Of a stretch of DNA of 64,000 nucleotides, positions 31,551 to 42,599 are shown piece by piece. The notes under the pieces were generated by a model. That model was not told the origin of the DNA. It saw only the letters and a list, made by a program, of their open reading frames with translations, and did no database searches. How positions within the stretch are numbered: the first letter of the stretch is position 1; each line of letters starts with the position of its first letter. Source of the stretch: Dactylonectria macrodidyma (Eukaryota > Ascomycota > Sordariomycetes > Hypocreales > Nectriaceae); assembly GCA_020744425.1 (NCBI GenBank), contig JAGMUV010000006.1, positions 3,348,001-3,412,000 of the forward strand, read 5' to 3'. Position numbers and translations under genes: made by a program.

Positions 31551-32767
31551 GACTGCCCAAGACATGGGGATCGAAAATGGAAAACAAGACTCCGAGTTGA
31601 GACCAGCCAGACCAACGTCTCGAGTTACTCGGGCTTGAGGTTAGTCGGGCGGCCTTAGCAGATTTAAGTGTACAAAGGGAGCGGTTCAAAGAGACGGTGG
31701 GGGATGGCTGGCAGAGAGTCTCAAAGGAGCCAAGGGTTATGGATCATAAATAGGGTACTTCGCTCCGAGCTTGTGCCTTCTTAGTTTGATTCGTTTAGGT
31801 GCAGATGAGCTTGTGCGTCCTCCCGAGCTCAAAAATATCAAGAGACAAGCGGTTTACAGGTATCATACGAGTACATATCTTCATATCTCACTGTCCGATC
31901 CTATTGGTTACTCGAATAACCGGAGACAAAACCGTACCCGAATCATGACTCATCTTCCATCGATTATCTGGTTTGGACAGAAATGTTCTTACAACCAAGG
32001 ATCTGAAGGCCGAGGCAAGTAATGCCTACTCCTTCTTGTTTGAATGATAACATGTGGCTGCCCAGCACCGCTAGCACCGTTATGAGATGGAGCCGCCGAA
32101 TCTAGCCGAGCCATGTCAGGTGGTTAGAGATAGCGCGTTTCGTCAATCTACCGAAATCGATACTCCTCAACTTGGAACAATCGCCTAGGAATTGGCGCTA
32201 GGTCCGCTTTGAGTTGAGCCGCGAAGTCAATCCGGAGTGGTCGATTTGGATTTAGACCACACAAACGGTCATTCCAGGCTAGCATTAGCACAGCTGATTC
32301 CGTACATTACCCTACAATGGTCCAAATTGTCCGTTTCCGATGACGATATGGATAGTTGCAAAGGTTATTGTGCCAGGAGTCACTTGCCAAATAGAACCCT
32401 CCAAGATCTGTCCCCATCCGTGTGGGCCGTCCACAGCCAGGCCCCTTTGTCCAAAGAGGACTTCCCTCACGCTACTGCATGAAGAGGGGAATGGATTTGT
32501 AATGCGGTTAGGCTTCGGCTAGTACAACTTGCACTGACTCTGAACTTGCTTGGCCACTCGAAGCTCTTGATGGTAAATATCTGCTCGCGAGCAGTGCAAT
32601 GCGGTCATTCATTTTCTATTTATTTTGACTCTAGCTTGAGGCTTGTGCAATTGTTCACGAATTTTACCCAAAGTCTACTGCCTGAGCTCTTCCAGTTGTC
32701 TCAGAACGCCAGTCGCAAATCCCATCAAATATTCAACTCACTTTTCGTCTCTTCTTCGGTATTCAAT
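31551..32767. promoter_or_regulatory. Divergent upstream region, RidA and racemase genes
   Basis: 1.2 kb without a supported gene. The frame of the racemase is open upstream to 32546, but only from a CTG- or TTG-type codon and with sequence unlike the family, so I treat that part as 5' leader. Confidence 0.35.
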
Positions 32768-33817
32768 ATGGCCATAACCCAGGACAATCACTTCTGGGTC
32801 GAGTCCGAGGACTGGCACACCGCCGGTGAGCCTTTTCGCATCATCAGCAAATATCCTCCACATCATGAAATGGAGGGCGAGAATGTTGCGCAGCGTCGGC
32901 TCAATATCATCGGGAAGCCAGAACACCCCCTAGACTTGCTTCGCCAGTCACTCTGTCATGAGCCTCGCGGCCATGCCGACATGTATGGCGGCTTTATTAC
33001 GCCTCCTGACGACTCAAGTGCTCTTTTCGGCGTTCTTTTCTGGCATAAGGACGGGTTTTCAACTGCCTGTGGTCATGGTACTATTGCCTTGGGATATTGG
33101 GCAATTGCTCATAAGATGCTTCCTGTTCCTGAAAACGGCGTTGTAGATGTGGTCATTGACGTACCCTCTGGTCGTGTCATTTCACGAATTACAACAAAAG
33201 ATTTCAAGCCTATACATGCCGAATTCATCCAAGTCCTTAGCTATCAAATTGCTAAGGATGTGATGGTTACAATTCCCTCTCTTGGCTTTGATATTACGAC
33301 GGATCTTATATACTCCGGTGCAGTATATGCCTCTATCGATGCGAGCCAGCTGAATCTGGAGGTGGAGCCCAAGAATTGCTATGACTTCATCAAGATCGGC
33401 CGAGAGTTCAGAGCTTCACTTGGCAAGCGGGGGCAATATAGGTCCCATGACTTGTATGCCATCATCTTCTTTAACGAAGACGGGGATAGCCAAGACGAAG
33501 CAAACGTCATAAGGCAAAGAAACGTCGTCGTATTTGCAGATGGGCAAATTGATCGCTCCCCCTGTGGCTCTGGCACTGCCGCTCGAGTAACTACCCTCTT
33601 GAACCAGGGACGATTTAAAGCTGGAATATCCCAGTTGCGACACCGATCTATCATCGGAACCACATTCGAGGCTGATGTCGTGTCCGAGGAAGCTTGTCCT
33701 ATCGAGAACTTCAAGGGCTGCATTCCACGCGTTCGCGGACAAGCTTACTTGGTTGGCCGCATGAACTTCTTCATTGATCCAGCCGATCCAGTGTTTCCTG
33801 GATTTCTGTTGCGGTAG
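32768..33817 (+). CDS. Proline racemase / hydroxyproline 2-epimerase family protein
   Basis: Intronless, 349 residues from the ATG at 32768, where homology begins (HFWVESEDWHTAGEPFRI). Two catalytic positions are visible: Cys101 in TACGHGTIALG and Cys266 in DRSPCGSGTAARV. In this family, enzymes with two Cys racemise proline or epimerise 4-hydroxyproline, while trans-3-hydroxyproline dehydratases carry Thr at the second position; this protein therefore fits a racemase/epimerase rather than a dehydratase. The two bases would abstract and return the alpha proton from opposite faces. The product D-amino acid would suit a DAO-type oxidase. There is no signal peptide or obvious organelle targeting. 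Substrate (proline, 4-hydroxyproline or another cyclic imino acid) cannot be fixed by sequence. Confidence 0.9.
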   Translation: MAITQDNHFWVESEDWHTAGEPFRIISKYPPHHEMEGENVAQRRLNIIGKPEHPLDLLRQSLCHEPRGHADMYGGFITPPDDSSALFGVLFWHKDGFSTACGHGTIALGYWAIAHKMLPVPENGVVDVVIDVPSGRVISRITTKDFKPIHAEFIQVLSYQIAKDVMVTIPSLGFDITTDLIYSGAVYASIDASQLNLEVEPKNCYDFIKIGREFRASLGKRGQYRSHDLYAIIFFNEDGDSQDEANVIRQRNVVVFADGQIDRSPCGSGTAARVTTLLNQGRFKAGISQLRHRSIIGTTFEADVVSEEACPIENFKGCIPRVRGQAYLVGRMNFFIDPADPVFPGFLLR

Positions 33818-36337
33818 AAGAGAGCGGCCGCAAGGTTTCACTAGGCTTTATCTCAATATAAGTCTCTTATGTCATGTTTTGATTCATTTTGCCACTCGCG
33901 ATGACCTGAACTACGTCAATCCTGGACTTGTATTCTCCGCTAAAATTCCTGCATGGACAACCCACGATATAGCCTCCTGGATTGTCTCAATTTCAGCAAT
34001 GAGGAAAAATTCAACGTACATCAAGCGAAAATCAGAGATAGTAAACTAAGGATGTTACAACATAAGAATATTCCGTCTATTGCATTTAGTAAAATCCTGA
34101 GATTTACTAGAATAGTGCTACTAGAATGTTAGAGGCGTAAAAATGCGATAAATTATAAAAATAGGTAAAATCCGAAAGAAAAGAGGGACTCTTTAGAAAT
34201 TAGACTAATACCTTCATTATTTAAAGTCATCATCATCTTAACTATTGCGTTGGGCAGGGGACAAGGAGAACACCACCAATCGAAGGGACGATTAGCCCAG
34301 CCAGGAAGGAAGACAGAACAAACTCTGAGAAAAAAAATAGTTAAAAGTACCAGTAAAGTCATAAATAGGCATTTTACCCAAAAAAAAAAAAAAAAAAAAA
34401 AAGGAATAGTAAAATCAATAGATTAAATAAAATAATATAAGAAAACCACAACCTAGAAAATCAGGAAAAATCAGATAAAAGAGGGAAGAAGCTTGATTTT
34501 TCTATCTAAGTCCGGGAAGTCTACAGCCTCTTATAGCTAGCTACAAATAACATGACCGGCCCGGAGCCTAGGCCATCCAGCTGTCCGGGTCCGGGCTAGG
34601 TTATCCAGCTGCCCGGGGCCCGGGGCCCTCAGCCCCGACATACTATTGCTTCTATACTGTAGTATTCTCACCGGCTCGTTACAGTAAGGACTAAATGGCG
34701 TTGAAGTATGGCGTTCGACTTGTATAACTGACGTCGTTAGATGGCGTCGATTCGCGTCGAGCAGAGCCCGTTCGACGTACATGAGAAGGTTGTGCGTGAC
34801 TGGCGAAAAAATAATGGGGCCTACGTTACTGTTGTATCTGACCGCCCGGCCCGATACTGAGCCGTGAGAAGCAAGATTTTACATATAGTAATGGTCAATC
34901 AATGGTGATGTGTAGCAGTCAGAGGTGATTGAGGTAACCAAGTTGTATTGATAGAAGGAGCGGTTTTCTGATACTGAGAAATTGGAGGATTCTATATACT
35001 GCTGGTCCTAGTAAGGGTACGCTAAGAACGTGATAGAGCATTAGGAACGGTGTTCCTCGTTCCATTGTTCTTGGTAGGTCTCATCGCTCCTTTCGGATTC
35101 GTCAGGCAAGCGGACTCATCTCTTCCGGTTCTCGGGCCCGTCTTGTATCACGGACGCTTACTGCTAGTCCTGACCATCTCGTCATAGCCCGGGTCGTGAC
35201 GTGGGTCGTGACATCAATGATCAATCTTTTGCCCTGTGGCATAACGGTTAGAGAGGTGTGCGGTAACACCCGACTTAAGGCCAAACCCACAAAGAAGAGA
35301 ATATAAAAGGGCAATGTGGATATATATCGCCCTAAAAGTGGAATCAAGCTATCCGCGATCTAAGGTAAATGTCAGATATTGGGGTGAATTGTGTGCTGTT
35401 CATCTTGTTGTGTGTCTTCTGCCTCCCCTGCTTGCTCCGAGGGGGTTTTGGAGCGAGCTCTATATACCTTTTCTATGCCATGTAGAATCAACTGGAGGCT
35501 GCTAGCTAAGCCTGTGGTGATCGGTGGCAACTGTCATCAAAGATGACAATATGTGTCTGTTAGATTGGATCATGTACAGAGCATCAGATCGAGTAGTCAC
35601 GTAGGGACAACCAAGGCGCGGCCGACAGGTGGCCGAGCCTTTGTCGGCTGCTGCCCGAATAAGAAGGCGGTCATGACCGGCCATTGGTGTAGATGCCTCA
35701 GGCCTCCACTGTAGTCTTGATGAAGTGGTCACGACCGGGATCCCTCCCGACCACACACCCACACACAATACACACACAGTCAAGGTCCTCTGGATGCCAC
35801 GCTAGCTTTCCGATAGTTTCAGCCTTTCAAGCCATGAGCTTCCTTTTGCCACCATTACTATTCAACAAAAGGGGGAAGGGTTGGTCGTGACGTTTAGGGT
35901 TAGGCTTTCTCTGCGTCTAGTGTCAAAGCTAATGGACACTGAGCACACGCTTACCATCGGCCTTGGTGATTGAGGTGGTCGCTGCAGTCTAGCCACATTA
36001 GAGCGACCTGTTCCGGTTGTAAGTTGCAGGTTCTTAATCAGGTATAGGGAAGATAAGGGACCACCTTCCATCTGGAGTCACTTACTGGGTTCGGTGTCCA
36101 AGGAGATCTATCAGGGGAGGGAGGGCGTGCTCGGCCAACGCGGTTAATCTACGTGACTCAGTTCTAGGTTCTGTCCCCAACCCTTGTGATGGGAGATTTG
36201 TTAAGCTTGAAGTGTATATAGTGTAGACGCCGGCGATTGGGCGAACCCGCTAGAGATCGACAACACAAACCGTACGTTCAGTATCAATTTACGAGACTAT
36301 CACTTGTCTGCTTAGATCTCCGCGCGCAGAAGACACA
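33818..36337. other. Gene-free repeat-like stretch
   Basis: 2.5 kb with no supported gene. The left half (34050-34500) is AT-rich with a 23-A run; then GC-rich segments (34555-34640). The nonamer GGTCGTGAC or its complement occurs at 35192-35200, 35204-35212, 35728-35736 and 35883-35891. ATATAAAAGG occurs near 35300. This mix looks like old transposon or LTR debris, but I found no protein remnant or terminal repeat pair to prove it. A TATATA at 36215-36220 lies about 118 bp before the next ATG. Confidence 0.4.
34380..34402 (+). repeat. A23 homopolymer
   Basis: Twenty-three consecutive A residues in an AT-rich stretch. It could be the tail of a retrotransposed copy, or plain low complexity; no adjacent retrogene was recognised. 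Confidence 0.8.
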
Positions 36338-37870
36338 ATGGCTATTCGTCTCACCGATTTCGATAAGCATGTCTTTACTATCAAGGATCTCAAGGAGTTG
36401 GGAAGCCAAAAACTTCCAGTGGCTGTAAGGGGTATGCCTTCGTATCACGCCAACTGGCCTCTCTGAGCAAGCACTAATCGCCATTTTTAAGGGTATTTCA
36501 ACGAAGGCTCTATGGACCTTTTGACGTAAGTTCAAAGTTGATTATAGTCTAGTCAGATCCCAAGTAATTGACCTTCTATTTCATAGTGTCAAGGATAATG
36601 AGGATGCGTTTGACCGCTACAAGCTGCGGCCGCGGACTTTGAAGGACGTGGGTGATATTGACACCACAACCACAATCTTCGGCAGCAAGGTGCGTCAAAC
36701 CAGTTCTTTGGTTAGTTGTTTTAGCCTCTCACTTTGTTCTAGGTTCAATTTCCTTTCGGTTTTTCTCCTGCTGCCATGCATGAATTGGCCCACCCTGATG
36801 GAGAGGTCGCAACGTCCCGCGCTGCAGCGAAGAACAACACGGCCATGGCTTTGTCCTCCTATTCTAGTCGAAATCTGGAAGACGTGATTGCAGAAGGAAA
36901 AGGAAACCCATATATGATTCACGTTTGCTTTTACAAAAACCGCGCAAAGACCCTGGAGATCACCAAACGTGCCGAAGGTATGTGGTAGCTTAAAGGTAGT
37001 AGGAAGTTTCTTGAGTGCTGACACAACTGAAGCTGCGGGATTCAAAGCCGTTCTGGTCTCAGTCGACATCCCGGTTTTGGGTATTAGGCCAAATGAACAG
37101 CGTAACAAGTTCGATACCCCACATGGCATCACCATGCCGATGCTTGCAGATGAGGCTGGTGTCATGCATCATGATTCTGATTACCTCACACTGGATCCTC
37201 GAGTCACATGGCATGAAAGTATTCAATGGCTTCGTCAACACACAAAAATGGAGATTTGGCTCAAAGGGAGTAAGTTCCAATTGAATCCTCCTCGATCCTA
37301 CAAACTCTTGCTCACAGTTTTCTGCATAGTAACAAGCGCTGAAGACGTTGCCCTAGCTATCGAACATGGGGTTGATGGCGTTTTGATCTCTAACCATGGT
37401 GGTAGGCAGCTTGATGGAGTCCCAGCTAGTCTGGATGCACTTAGGGAATGTGCTCCAGTTGCCAGGAATAAGATCAAATTGGGCATTGATGGTGGCATCA
37501 GAAGAGGATCGGACATTTTCAAGGCTCTTGCTCTAGGAGCTGACTTTTGCCTCGCGGGCAGAATCCCTCTCTGGGGACTTGCGGTTAGTAACCACCAAGA
37601 CTCAAGTTTTCCAGGAGTTCAGTAAGACTAACACTACCAATCCACAATAGTACAATGGAGAGGCTGGTGTTGATCTTGCCCTACGGATCCTTTTCAGGGA
37701 ATTCAAAACCACGATGGCATTGTGCGGGTACGTAATTTTAACCTCTTCATTCATGTTTTCGAGATCCCACATACAGACTAACATGGCTTCCAAGATGCAA
37801 ATCCGTTCAAGAAATTTCGAAAGCCCATTTATCCGTGTTGGAGCCATCGGGAATTCTTTCTCGCCTGTAA
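36338..37870 (+). CDS. FMN-dependent 2-hydroxyacid dehydrogenase/oxidase family, altered active site
   Basis: Eight exons: 36338-36431, 36492-36525, 36587-36689, 36743-36977, 37033-37269, 37330-37583, 37651-37727, 37795-37870; all phases agree, giving 369 residues, the usual length. Visible: GYFNEGS (FMN-site Tyr), FPFGFSPAAMHELAHPDGE, the catalytic-His motif SNHGGRQLDG (His257), GIDGGIRRGSDIFKALALGAD (cofactor phosphate), and WGLAYNGEAGV at the end. In glycolate/lactate oxidases a QLY-type motif precedes the basic KDR; here it is HVC (137-139) before FYKNR, so the conserved Gln and Tyr are replaced. The fold and the catalytic His are kept, but substrate or reaction (oxidase versus dehydrogenase, or a different acid) may differ. 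It lies in the amino-acid-metabolism block. Confidence 0.87.
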
Positions 37871-38642
37871 AGACCTTACGACACATCCCCTCCGGTTGGA
37901 ATATTTCCGCACTATGTTATTTGTGGCATGCGAATGTATTTGATGCTCCATTCAGCGTTCGAGTCGTGCGTACATCAAAGAGGAGCATTTGAGATCGAAC
38001 CACCGCCCTTAGCTTTGTCACCCCCTGTGAAAGTTGGAATATGTAGAACGCTTAGAAAGTTTTAGATATGTTTGGAACCTGGATTTAGACGCTATCTTTG
38101 GCATAGAAGTATTTGGAGACAATTTATCTTGTGCTATTTACAGGACAAGTTGCAAGTCGGGGTGTCATTTGCCATGCCTTGTAATCAACCTTACTAAAGA
38201 GCTGGAGAAGGCATTCGTAGTGATTATCATCGATGGTGCATAGTCAAGGCTCTGGACCTATTTTGAATTTGAAAAGAGTGTCATCGTATCAATTTATTAA
38301 TTACATGAGACCACCATGCATAATGGTCAAAATTTTCACACCTCTCAACTGGTGATCACTCATGCTAACAATTGTGGTCTGTGTAGCTAACAGGGGGCAC
38401 GTTCCTATGGCCTTTCGCTATAGTTTATTGGCGTGGCAGGAATTTATTTATCAATTATTAGAATCACCTAAGAGAATCTCTAAAACGATCAATATTTGGT
38501 CCAATACGGCAACAAGATGCTCTTGGTTTCCTTCAGCACTTGTGTATTAGCTTGTAAGGCCACCCGTGCTCATCAGCCTCAAGACGCATTGTCCCACGGA
38601 GTCACAATACTTGTTGGGTCTAAGGAGAATAGGGCATTGGAT
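37871..38642. other. Intergenic, nothing seen
   Basis: Between the 3' ends of the FMN enzyme and the aminotransferase. AT-rich; no exon-like frame recognised. Confidence 0.4.
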
Positions 38643-38876
38643 GTGTGAATAGGAGCTCTTGATTTTCTAACTACTTGATGGATAGCTAGCTGTCTTTTAT
38701 GCCTAGAGATGTAGATACCAGAAGTCTAGTACTGGAGCATTTCCGATATCCGGGTCTTAGGTATGTGAAATAATTAGCTCCATGCCAACCATAGCTATTA
38801 ACTAGATGAATCTTATCAATGTTGGCGGTCAAGATCGCGGCAGGCAAGGTGATCTAGACACTCTAGATGTGACAAT
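38643..38876. repeat. Dispersed repeat copy A (LTR-like)
   Basis: Shares ordered blocks with 53249-53503: GTGTG(A/G)ATAG(G/A)AGCTCTTGATT, TCTAACTA, CCTAGA(G/C)ATGT(A/G)GAT, TCTTAGGTATGTGAA, GTCAAGATCG(C/T)GGCAGGCAA and CTCTAGAT near the end. Its right edge is 11 bp from the stop codon of the aminotransferase gene. The make-up resembles fungal copia-type LTRs, but no internal region or matching second LTR is present, so class is inference. Confidence 0.65.
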
Positions 38877-38886
38877 ACTGGTAGAC

Positions 38887-40329
38887 CTAAAGTTCCCGAG
38901 CAATCTTATCAAATACACCCAAGAGAATGTCAGCGTGATGTTTCTGGAAAATCAGCATAGGCCGCAGCCTGACCGCTGATTCTCCACAGCCGCCAATATT
39001 AACTCCGTAGGTTTTGGCCAAGGCCAAGAATTCGTCCCGTTTTGGGTGATCAAAAGCAATAAATGTGCCCTTGCCCTTTCCACGCAGGTTGTTGAATTTT
39101 CCTGGGTACTTCTTGGCAAGCCTCTCGATTTCGTGGAAGAGGTAATCACCGACCAATGCCGTATTTTTCACCAGGTCCAGTCGATTAATCTCTTCGACGA
39201 TAGCACGGAAGATGATGGCACGAGCAGGATCCCCCATCCAAGTATTGAACAATCTATATGGCTTATTGGGCTTGATATCAGGGTTGCCGAAATAGAAGCC
39301 GGCCGTTTGGGCCTTCTTCGAGAACGTGACCATGTCTGGTGGGTCGGATAGGTCCCAGTGCTCATGTGCCCAGAATCTACCAGTTGCTCCAATCCCTGTC
39401 TGAACCTCATCTACGATAAGGAGGACATCATTCCGCTTGGTGATTTCTCTGAGTCTCTGAAAAAAGGCAGGGCTTGCGTGGTTATCACCGCCCTCGGATT
39501 GGATGGGTTCCACAATAACAGCCGCAACTTTGCTAGGAAAGTTCTTGATAAGATGTTCGGCTTCCACTAGGCATCTCTCTTCTTCCAGTCTATTTTCCTC
39601 GGCATGTTCCTCTAGTGGATACTTGAGGGCAGGAAACGAACACTGAGGCCAGTCAAAGGCAGGTATATCCAGCTTGTGGATCGGCTTGCTGCGGGTGGTG
39701 GATAGACTACCGAATAGGCGACCGTGAAATGCTGCCTTGAACGACATGATGGATAGGTTTGGAGAGCCAGGCGTGCGGTTAAGCATAGTGGTCTTTAGCT
39801 CCTCCTTGGTAAACTCTGTGTGCCGTCCACCCCGCTCCAGTTGTCGCTTCCAAATGAAGGCAGCCTTGTAGGCCAGCTCATTGGCGTCCGCGCCAGACAG
39901 AGCAGTGAAGACTTGGTTCATGCCCTTAGGTGCGGCCTTGAGCAAGCCTGTTTCGAGAATGGTAGCCCAATCATGTTGGGGAAAATTTCCAAGTGCAGGA
40001 CGGTTGATCAATGCCGAAGCCATGCTGGGCGAAGTGGCAGCTTGGAGCAAGGTAGGGTTATTGTATCCCACTGGGATAGAGGCGATTTGTGCATATGCAT
40101 CGAGGAGGACATTTCCGTCGATATCAACAAGATAATTGCCATAGCTCTTAGCATAATCTGCGGAGATGACCGCAGCACTAGCGTCAAAGACCTTATCAAG
40201 ACTTTTTATCGCCTCTTTGCTCTTGGGTCCTGGGATTGTAGTAACTACAGTCGGTCCCTGTGGCTCATCAGGGAAGAATGGAGTATTGGTCTCCCCGGCC
40301 GTCCGAGGTGTCTCGACAGCAGTCGGCAT
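38887..40329 (-). CDS. 4-aminobutyrate-type aminotransferase (class III, PLP)
   Basis: Intronless, 480 residues. Class III aminotransferase features are DIDGNVLLDAYAQIASIPVGY near the N-terminus, SGADANELAYKAAF, EPIQSEGGDNHAS, IVDEVQTGIGATGRFWAHE and the PLP lysine in VTFSKKAQTAGFYFG (Lys338/339). The arrangement matches eukaryotic GABA aminotransferases, which move the omega-amino group of GABA or beta-alanine to 2-oxoglutarate, giving succinate or malonate semialdehyde. The CxxC that ligates an iron-sulphur cluster in the animal enzyme is absent. No mitochondrial presequence is obvious. It is head-to-head with a succinate-semialdehyde-type dehydrogenase, which would oxidise its product, strongly supporting the assignment. 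Confidence 0.93.
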   Translation of the reverse strand: MPTAVETPRTAGETNTPFFPDEPQGPTVVTTIPGPKSKEAIKSLDKVFDASAAVISADYAKSYGNYLVDIDGNVLLDAYAQIASIPVGYNNPTLLQAATSPSMASALINRPALGNFPQHDWATILETGLLKAAPKGMNQVFTALSGADANELAYKAAFIWKRQLERGGRHTEFTKEELKTTMLNRTPGSPNLSIMSFKAAFHGRLFGSLSTTRSKPIHKLDIPAFDWPQCSFPALKYPLEEHAEENRLEEERCLVEAEHLIKNFPSKVAAVIVEPIQSEGGDNHASPAFFQRLREITKRNDVLLIVDEVQTGIGATGRFWAHEHWDLSDPPDMVTFSKKAQTAGFYFGNPDIKPNKPYRLFNTWMGDPARAIIFRAIVEEINRLDLVKNTALVGDYLFHEIERLAKKYPGKFNNLRGKGKGTFIAFDHPKRDEFLALAKTYGVNIGGCGESAVRLRPMLIFQKHHADILLGVFDKIAREL

Positions 40330-41072
40330 GATGAATTCGGGTAGAATGAGACAATCTCAGAGATGATGCGGCTCAATGCGTGTTTGGAAGTGTTTTAGCA
40401 CCATATTTAGAATCGGAGGTTGGAAACTATTATATTTAATAATCTATCGTGATAGAGACATTCCCAAAGATGCCTCGGAAGCTAGTCGGAATGGCTTAGA
40501 ACCCAGAATCAAGACCGTGCAACAGTAGTTCCAATGGTTAGTCTGGGCGAGTAACAAACCTCGGGTTCAAAATAGGCTAGATCTGCAGTATTCGCTACCG
40601 CCTGCCAATTTCATCAATGTCTCCATGAGAACATGAGGAATACTTTTGACTCGTATGCCCACAACTTCCTAAAACTGAAATTTAGAGCTCCGGAGTCGCC
40701 TTCCTAATTAAGCCTCCAGCATCCACACACTAAAAGCTAATACAGGTGAGTGTTTTCTCTTGGGAAGACAAGTAGGCTATCTAGCTCGGCCGGTGGCAAT
40801 TGGCGGAATATGGTCTCTCTCTTTCGAGCAACCGGTTTTTCAGTTCTCGGGATATTGTTCCTTGGGGTATCGCCGCGGTACGGAGCCATGAGTAACCGTC
40901 GGTAATACAAGAGTCGTGCAATGAAGCGTGCGCACTCCAAAGGAGATAAACCCAAATATGCAAACAGATATTTGGCTCAAAATATCACACCTCCAGACAT
41001 TAAACCTCCTTTGGTGACCAGCTTGGAACTCAGTACTCTTAGCCAAAATTGAGTTCATTTCAAAGCGCAGCC
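40330..41072. promoter_or_regulatory. Bidirectional promoter, GABA aminotransferase and semialdehyde dehydrogenase
   Basis: 743 bp between the two start codons. CGG triplets occur as a direct pair (CGGTACGG, 40876-40883) and as CGGCCG near 40788, of the kind Zn2Cys6 proteins bind. No single convincing operator was found. Confidence 0.4.
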
Positions 41073-42599
41073 ATGGCCTCGAAAATCCTCGCCAACCTCA
41101 CACGCCACGACTTGTACCGCACCAAGGCCTACATCAATGGATCTTGGGTGGACGCAGCCTCGGGGAAGACTTTCGACGTCTTGGACCCTGCTACCCTGGA
41201 TAAGGTCGCAACCGTGCCCGAAATGGGTGCTGGGGATACCGTCAATGCCATCGAAGCGGCAAATGAAGCCTTCAAATCTTACAAGAAGACAACGGCAAGG
41301 CAGCGCGCCCGGTGGTTAAGGAAGTGGAGTGATCTTTGCTTGGAAAATGCCAACGACCTTGCATGGATCCTTTGCCTAGAAAATGGGAAGACATTGGCCG
41401 AAGCACAGGGAGAGGTAGCTTATGCCGCTTCTTTTTTGGAGTGGTTCGCTGGTGAGGCTGAACGCACCTACGGCGAAGTCGTGCCCTCTTCCAATCCTAA
41501 GCAAAGGATCTTGACTTTCAAGCAGCCTCTTGGCGTGGCGGCGTGTATGGCTCCATGGAACTTTCCAATTGCCATGATCACCAGGAAATGCGGTGCGGCC
41601 CTGGCTGCCGGCTGTACTACGGTATGGAAACCAGCCGGAGAGACCCCTTTAAGCTGTCTAGCTCAAGCGGTACTTGCTGAAGAAGCAGGCTTCCCGAAAG
41701 GCTGTGTCAATGTCATCACAACTCTCAACTCCGTCGCCGAGGTCGGGGAAGCCCTTTGCACGAGCAAGCTCGTACGAAAGTTGAGCTTTACGGGCAGCAC
41801 ACGAGTAGGGAAGCTACTCGCAAGCCAGTGCAGCAACAATTTAACGAAACTTTCTCTTGAACTCGGAGGAAATAGCCCCTTTATCATCTTTGACGATGCA
41901 AAGATGGAAACCGCGATTGAGGCTTTTGTGATGGCCAAGTTCAGGAACTCAGGCCAGACCTGTGTAACTGCCAACCGTGTTTTCGTGCAGAGTGGAATCT
42001 ATGACCAATTCACTAAAGCATTGGTTGACAAAGTTAAAACACTGAAGGTCGGCGCTGGCACTGAGCCTGGTGTGTTTGTTGGTCCTCTGACCCATGAACG
42101 TGCAGTGGAAAAGGCCATGAGTCATATTGACGGTGAGTCGCCTCCTATATTCGAATGACCTATCTGACAATTTCTAGATGCAAAAAAACACGGCGGCCAA
42201 GTCGTTTTAGGGGGAGCGCCTTTGACTGATTATAAGGGTTACTTTATTCAACCAACCGTCATCAAAGATATGTCCCAAGACATGTTAATGAACCGAGAAG
42301 AAACTTTTGCGCCAGTGGTGGGATTGTACAAGTTTGAGACGGTCGATGAGGTTATTGAAATGGCGAATGATTGCGAGGTTGGCCTGGGCAGCTTCGTATG
42401 TACTGAAAACACCTCGAGGATGTTCCATGTCGCGGAGGCACTCGAGGTTGGAATGGTCGGCATCAACGTTGGAGTACTCAGCGCATGTGAGAGCCCATTT
42501 GGGGGTGTTAAAGAGAGTGGCTACGGTAGGGAAGGCGGTCGACACGGTATTGATGAGTATCTGACAGTGAAGTCAATGCTGATCAATGTGTCTCCTTGA
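41073..42599 (+). CDS. Succinate-semialdehyde dehydrogenase-type aldehyde dehydrogenase
   Basis: Two exons (41073-42132, 42178-42599; 45-bp intron GTGAGT..TAG) give 493 residues. The aldehyde dehydrogenase signatures are MAPWNFPIAMITRK, SFTGSTRVGK, the general base Glu263 in LELGGNSP and the nucleophile Cys297 in NSGQTCVTANR; the C-terminal ESPFGGVKESGYGREGG is characteristic of the SSADH (GabD) group. It would oxidise succinate semialdehyde (or a related semialdehyde) to the acid with NAD(P)+. The start is the ATG in GCAGCCATGGCC; the upstream in-frame codon is TTG. Partner gene: the divergent GABA-type aminotransferase. Confidence 0.94.

Noticed and set aside
32546..32767. 74-residue N-terminal extension of the racemase homologue
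   Set aside because: The extension begins at a non-ATG codon and has no family similarity; the ATG at 32768 coincides with the start of homology.
35225..35275. tRNA-like A-box and a GGTGT/ACACC hairpin
   Set aside because: No acceptor stem, T-arm or B-box GGTTCGA follows, so neither a tRNA nor a provable SINE.
35893..35904. Telomere-like TTTAGGGTTAGG
   Set aside because: Only two units inside a gene-poor stretch with genes on both sides; not a telomere, at most an interstitial trace.
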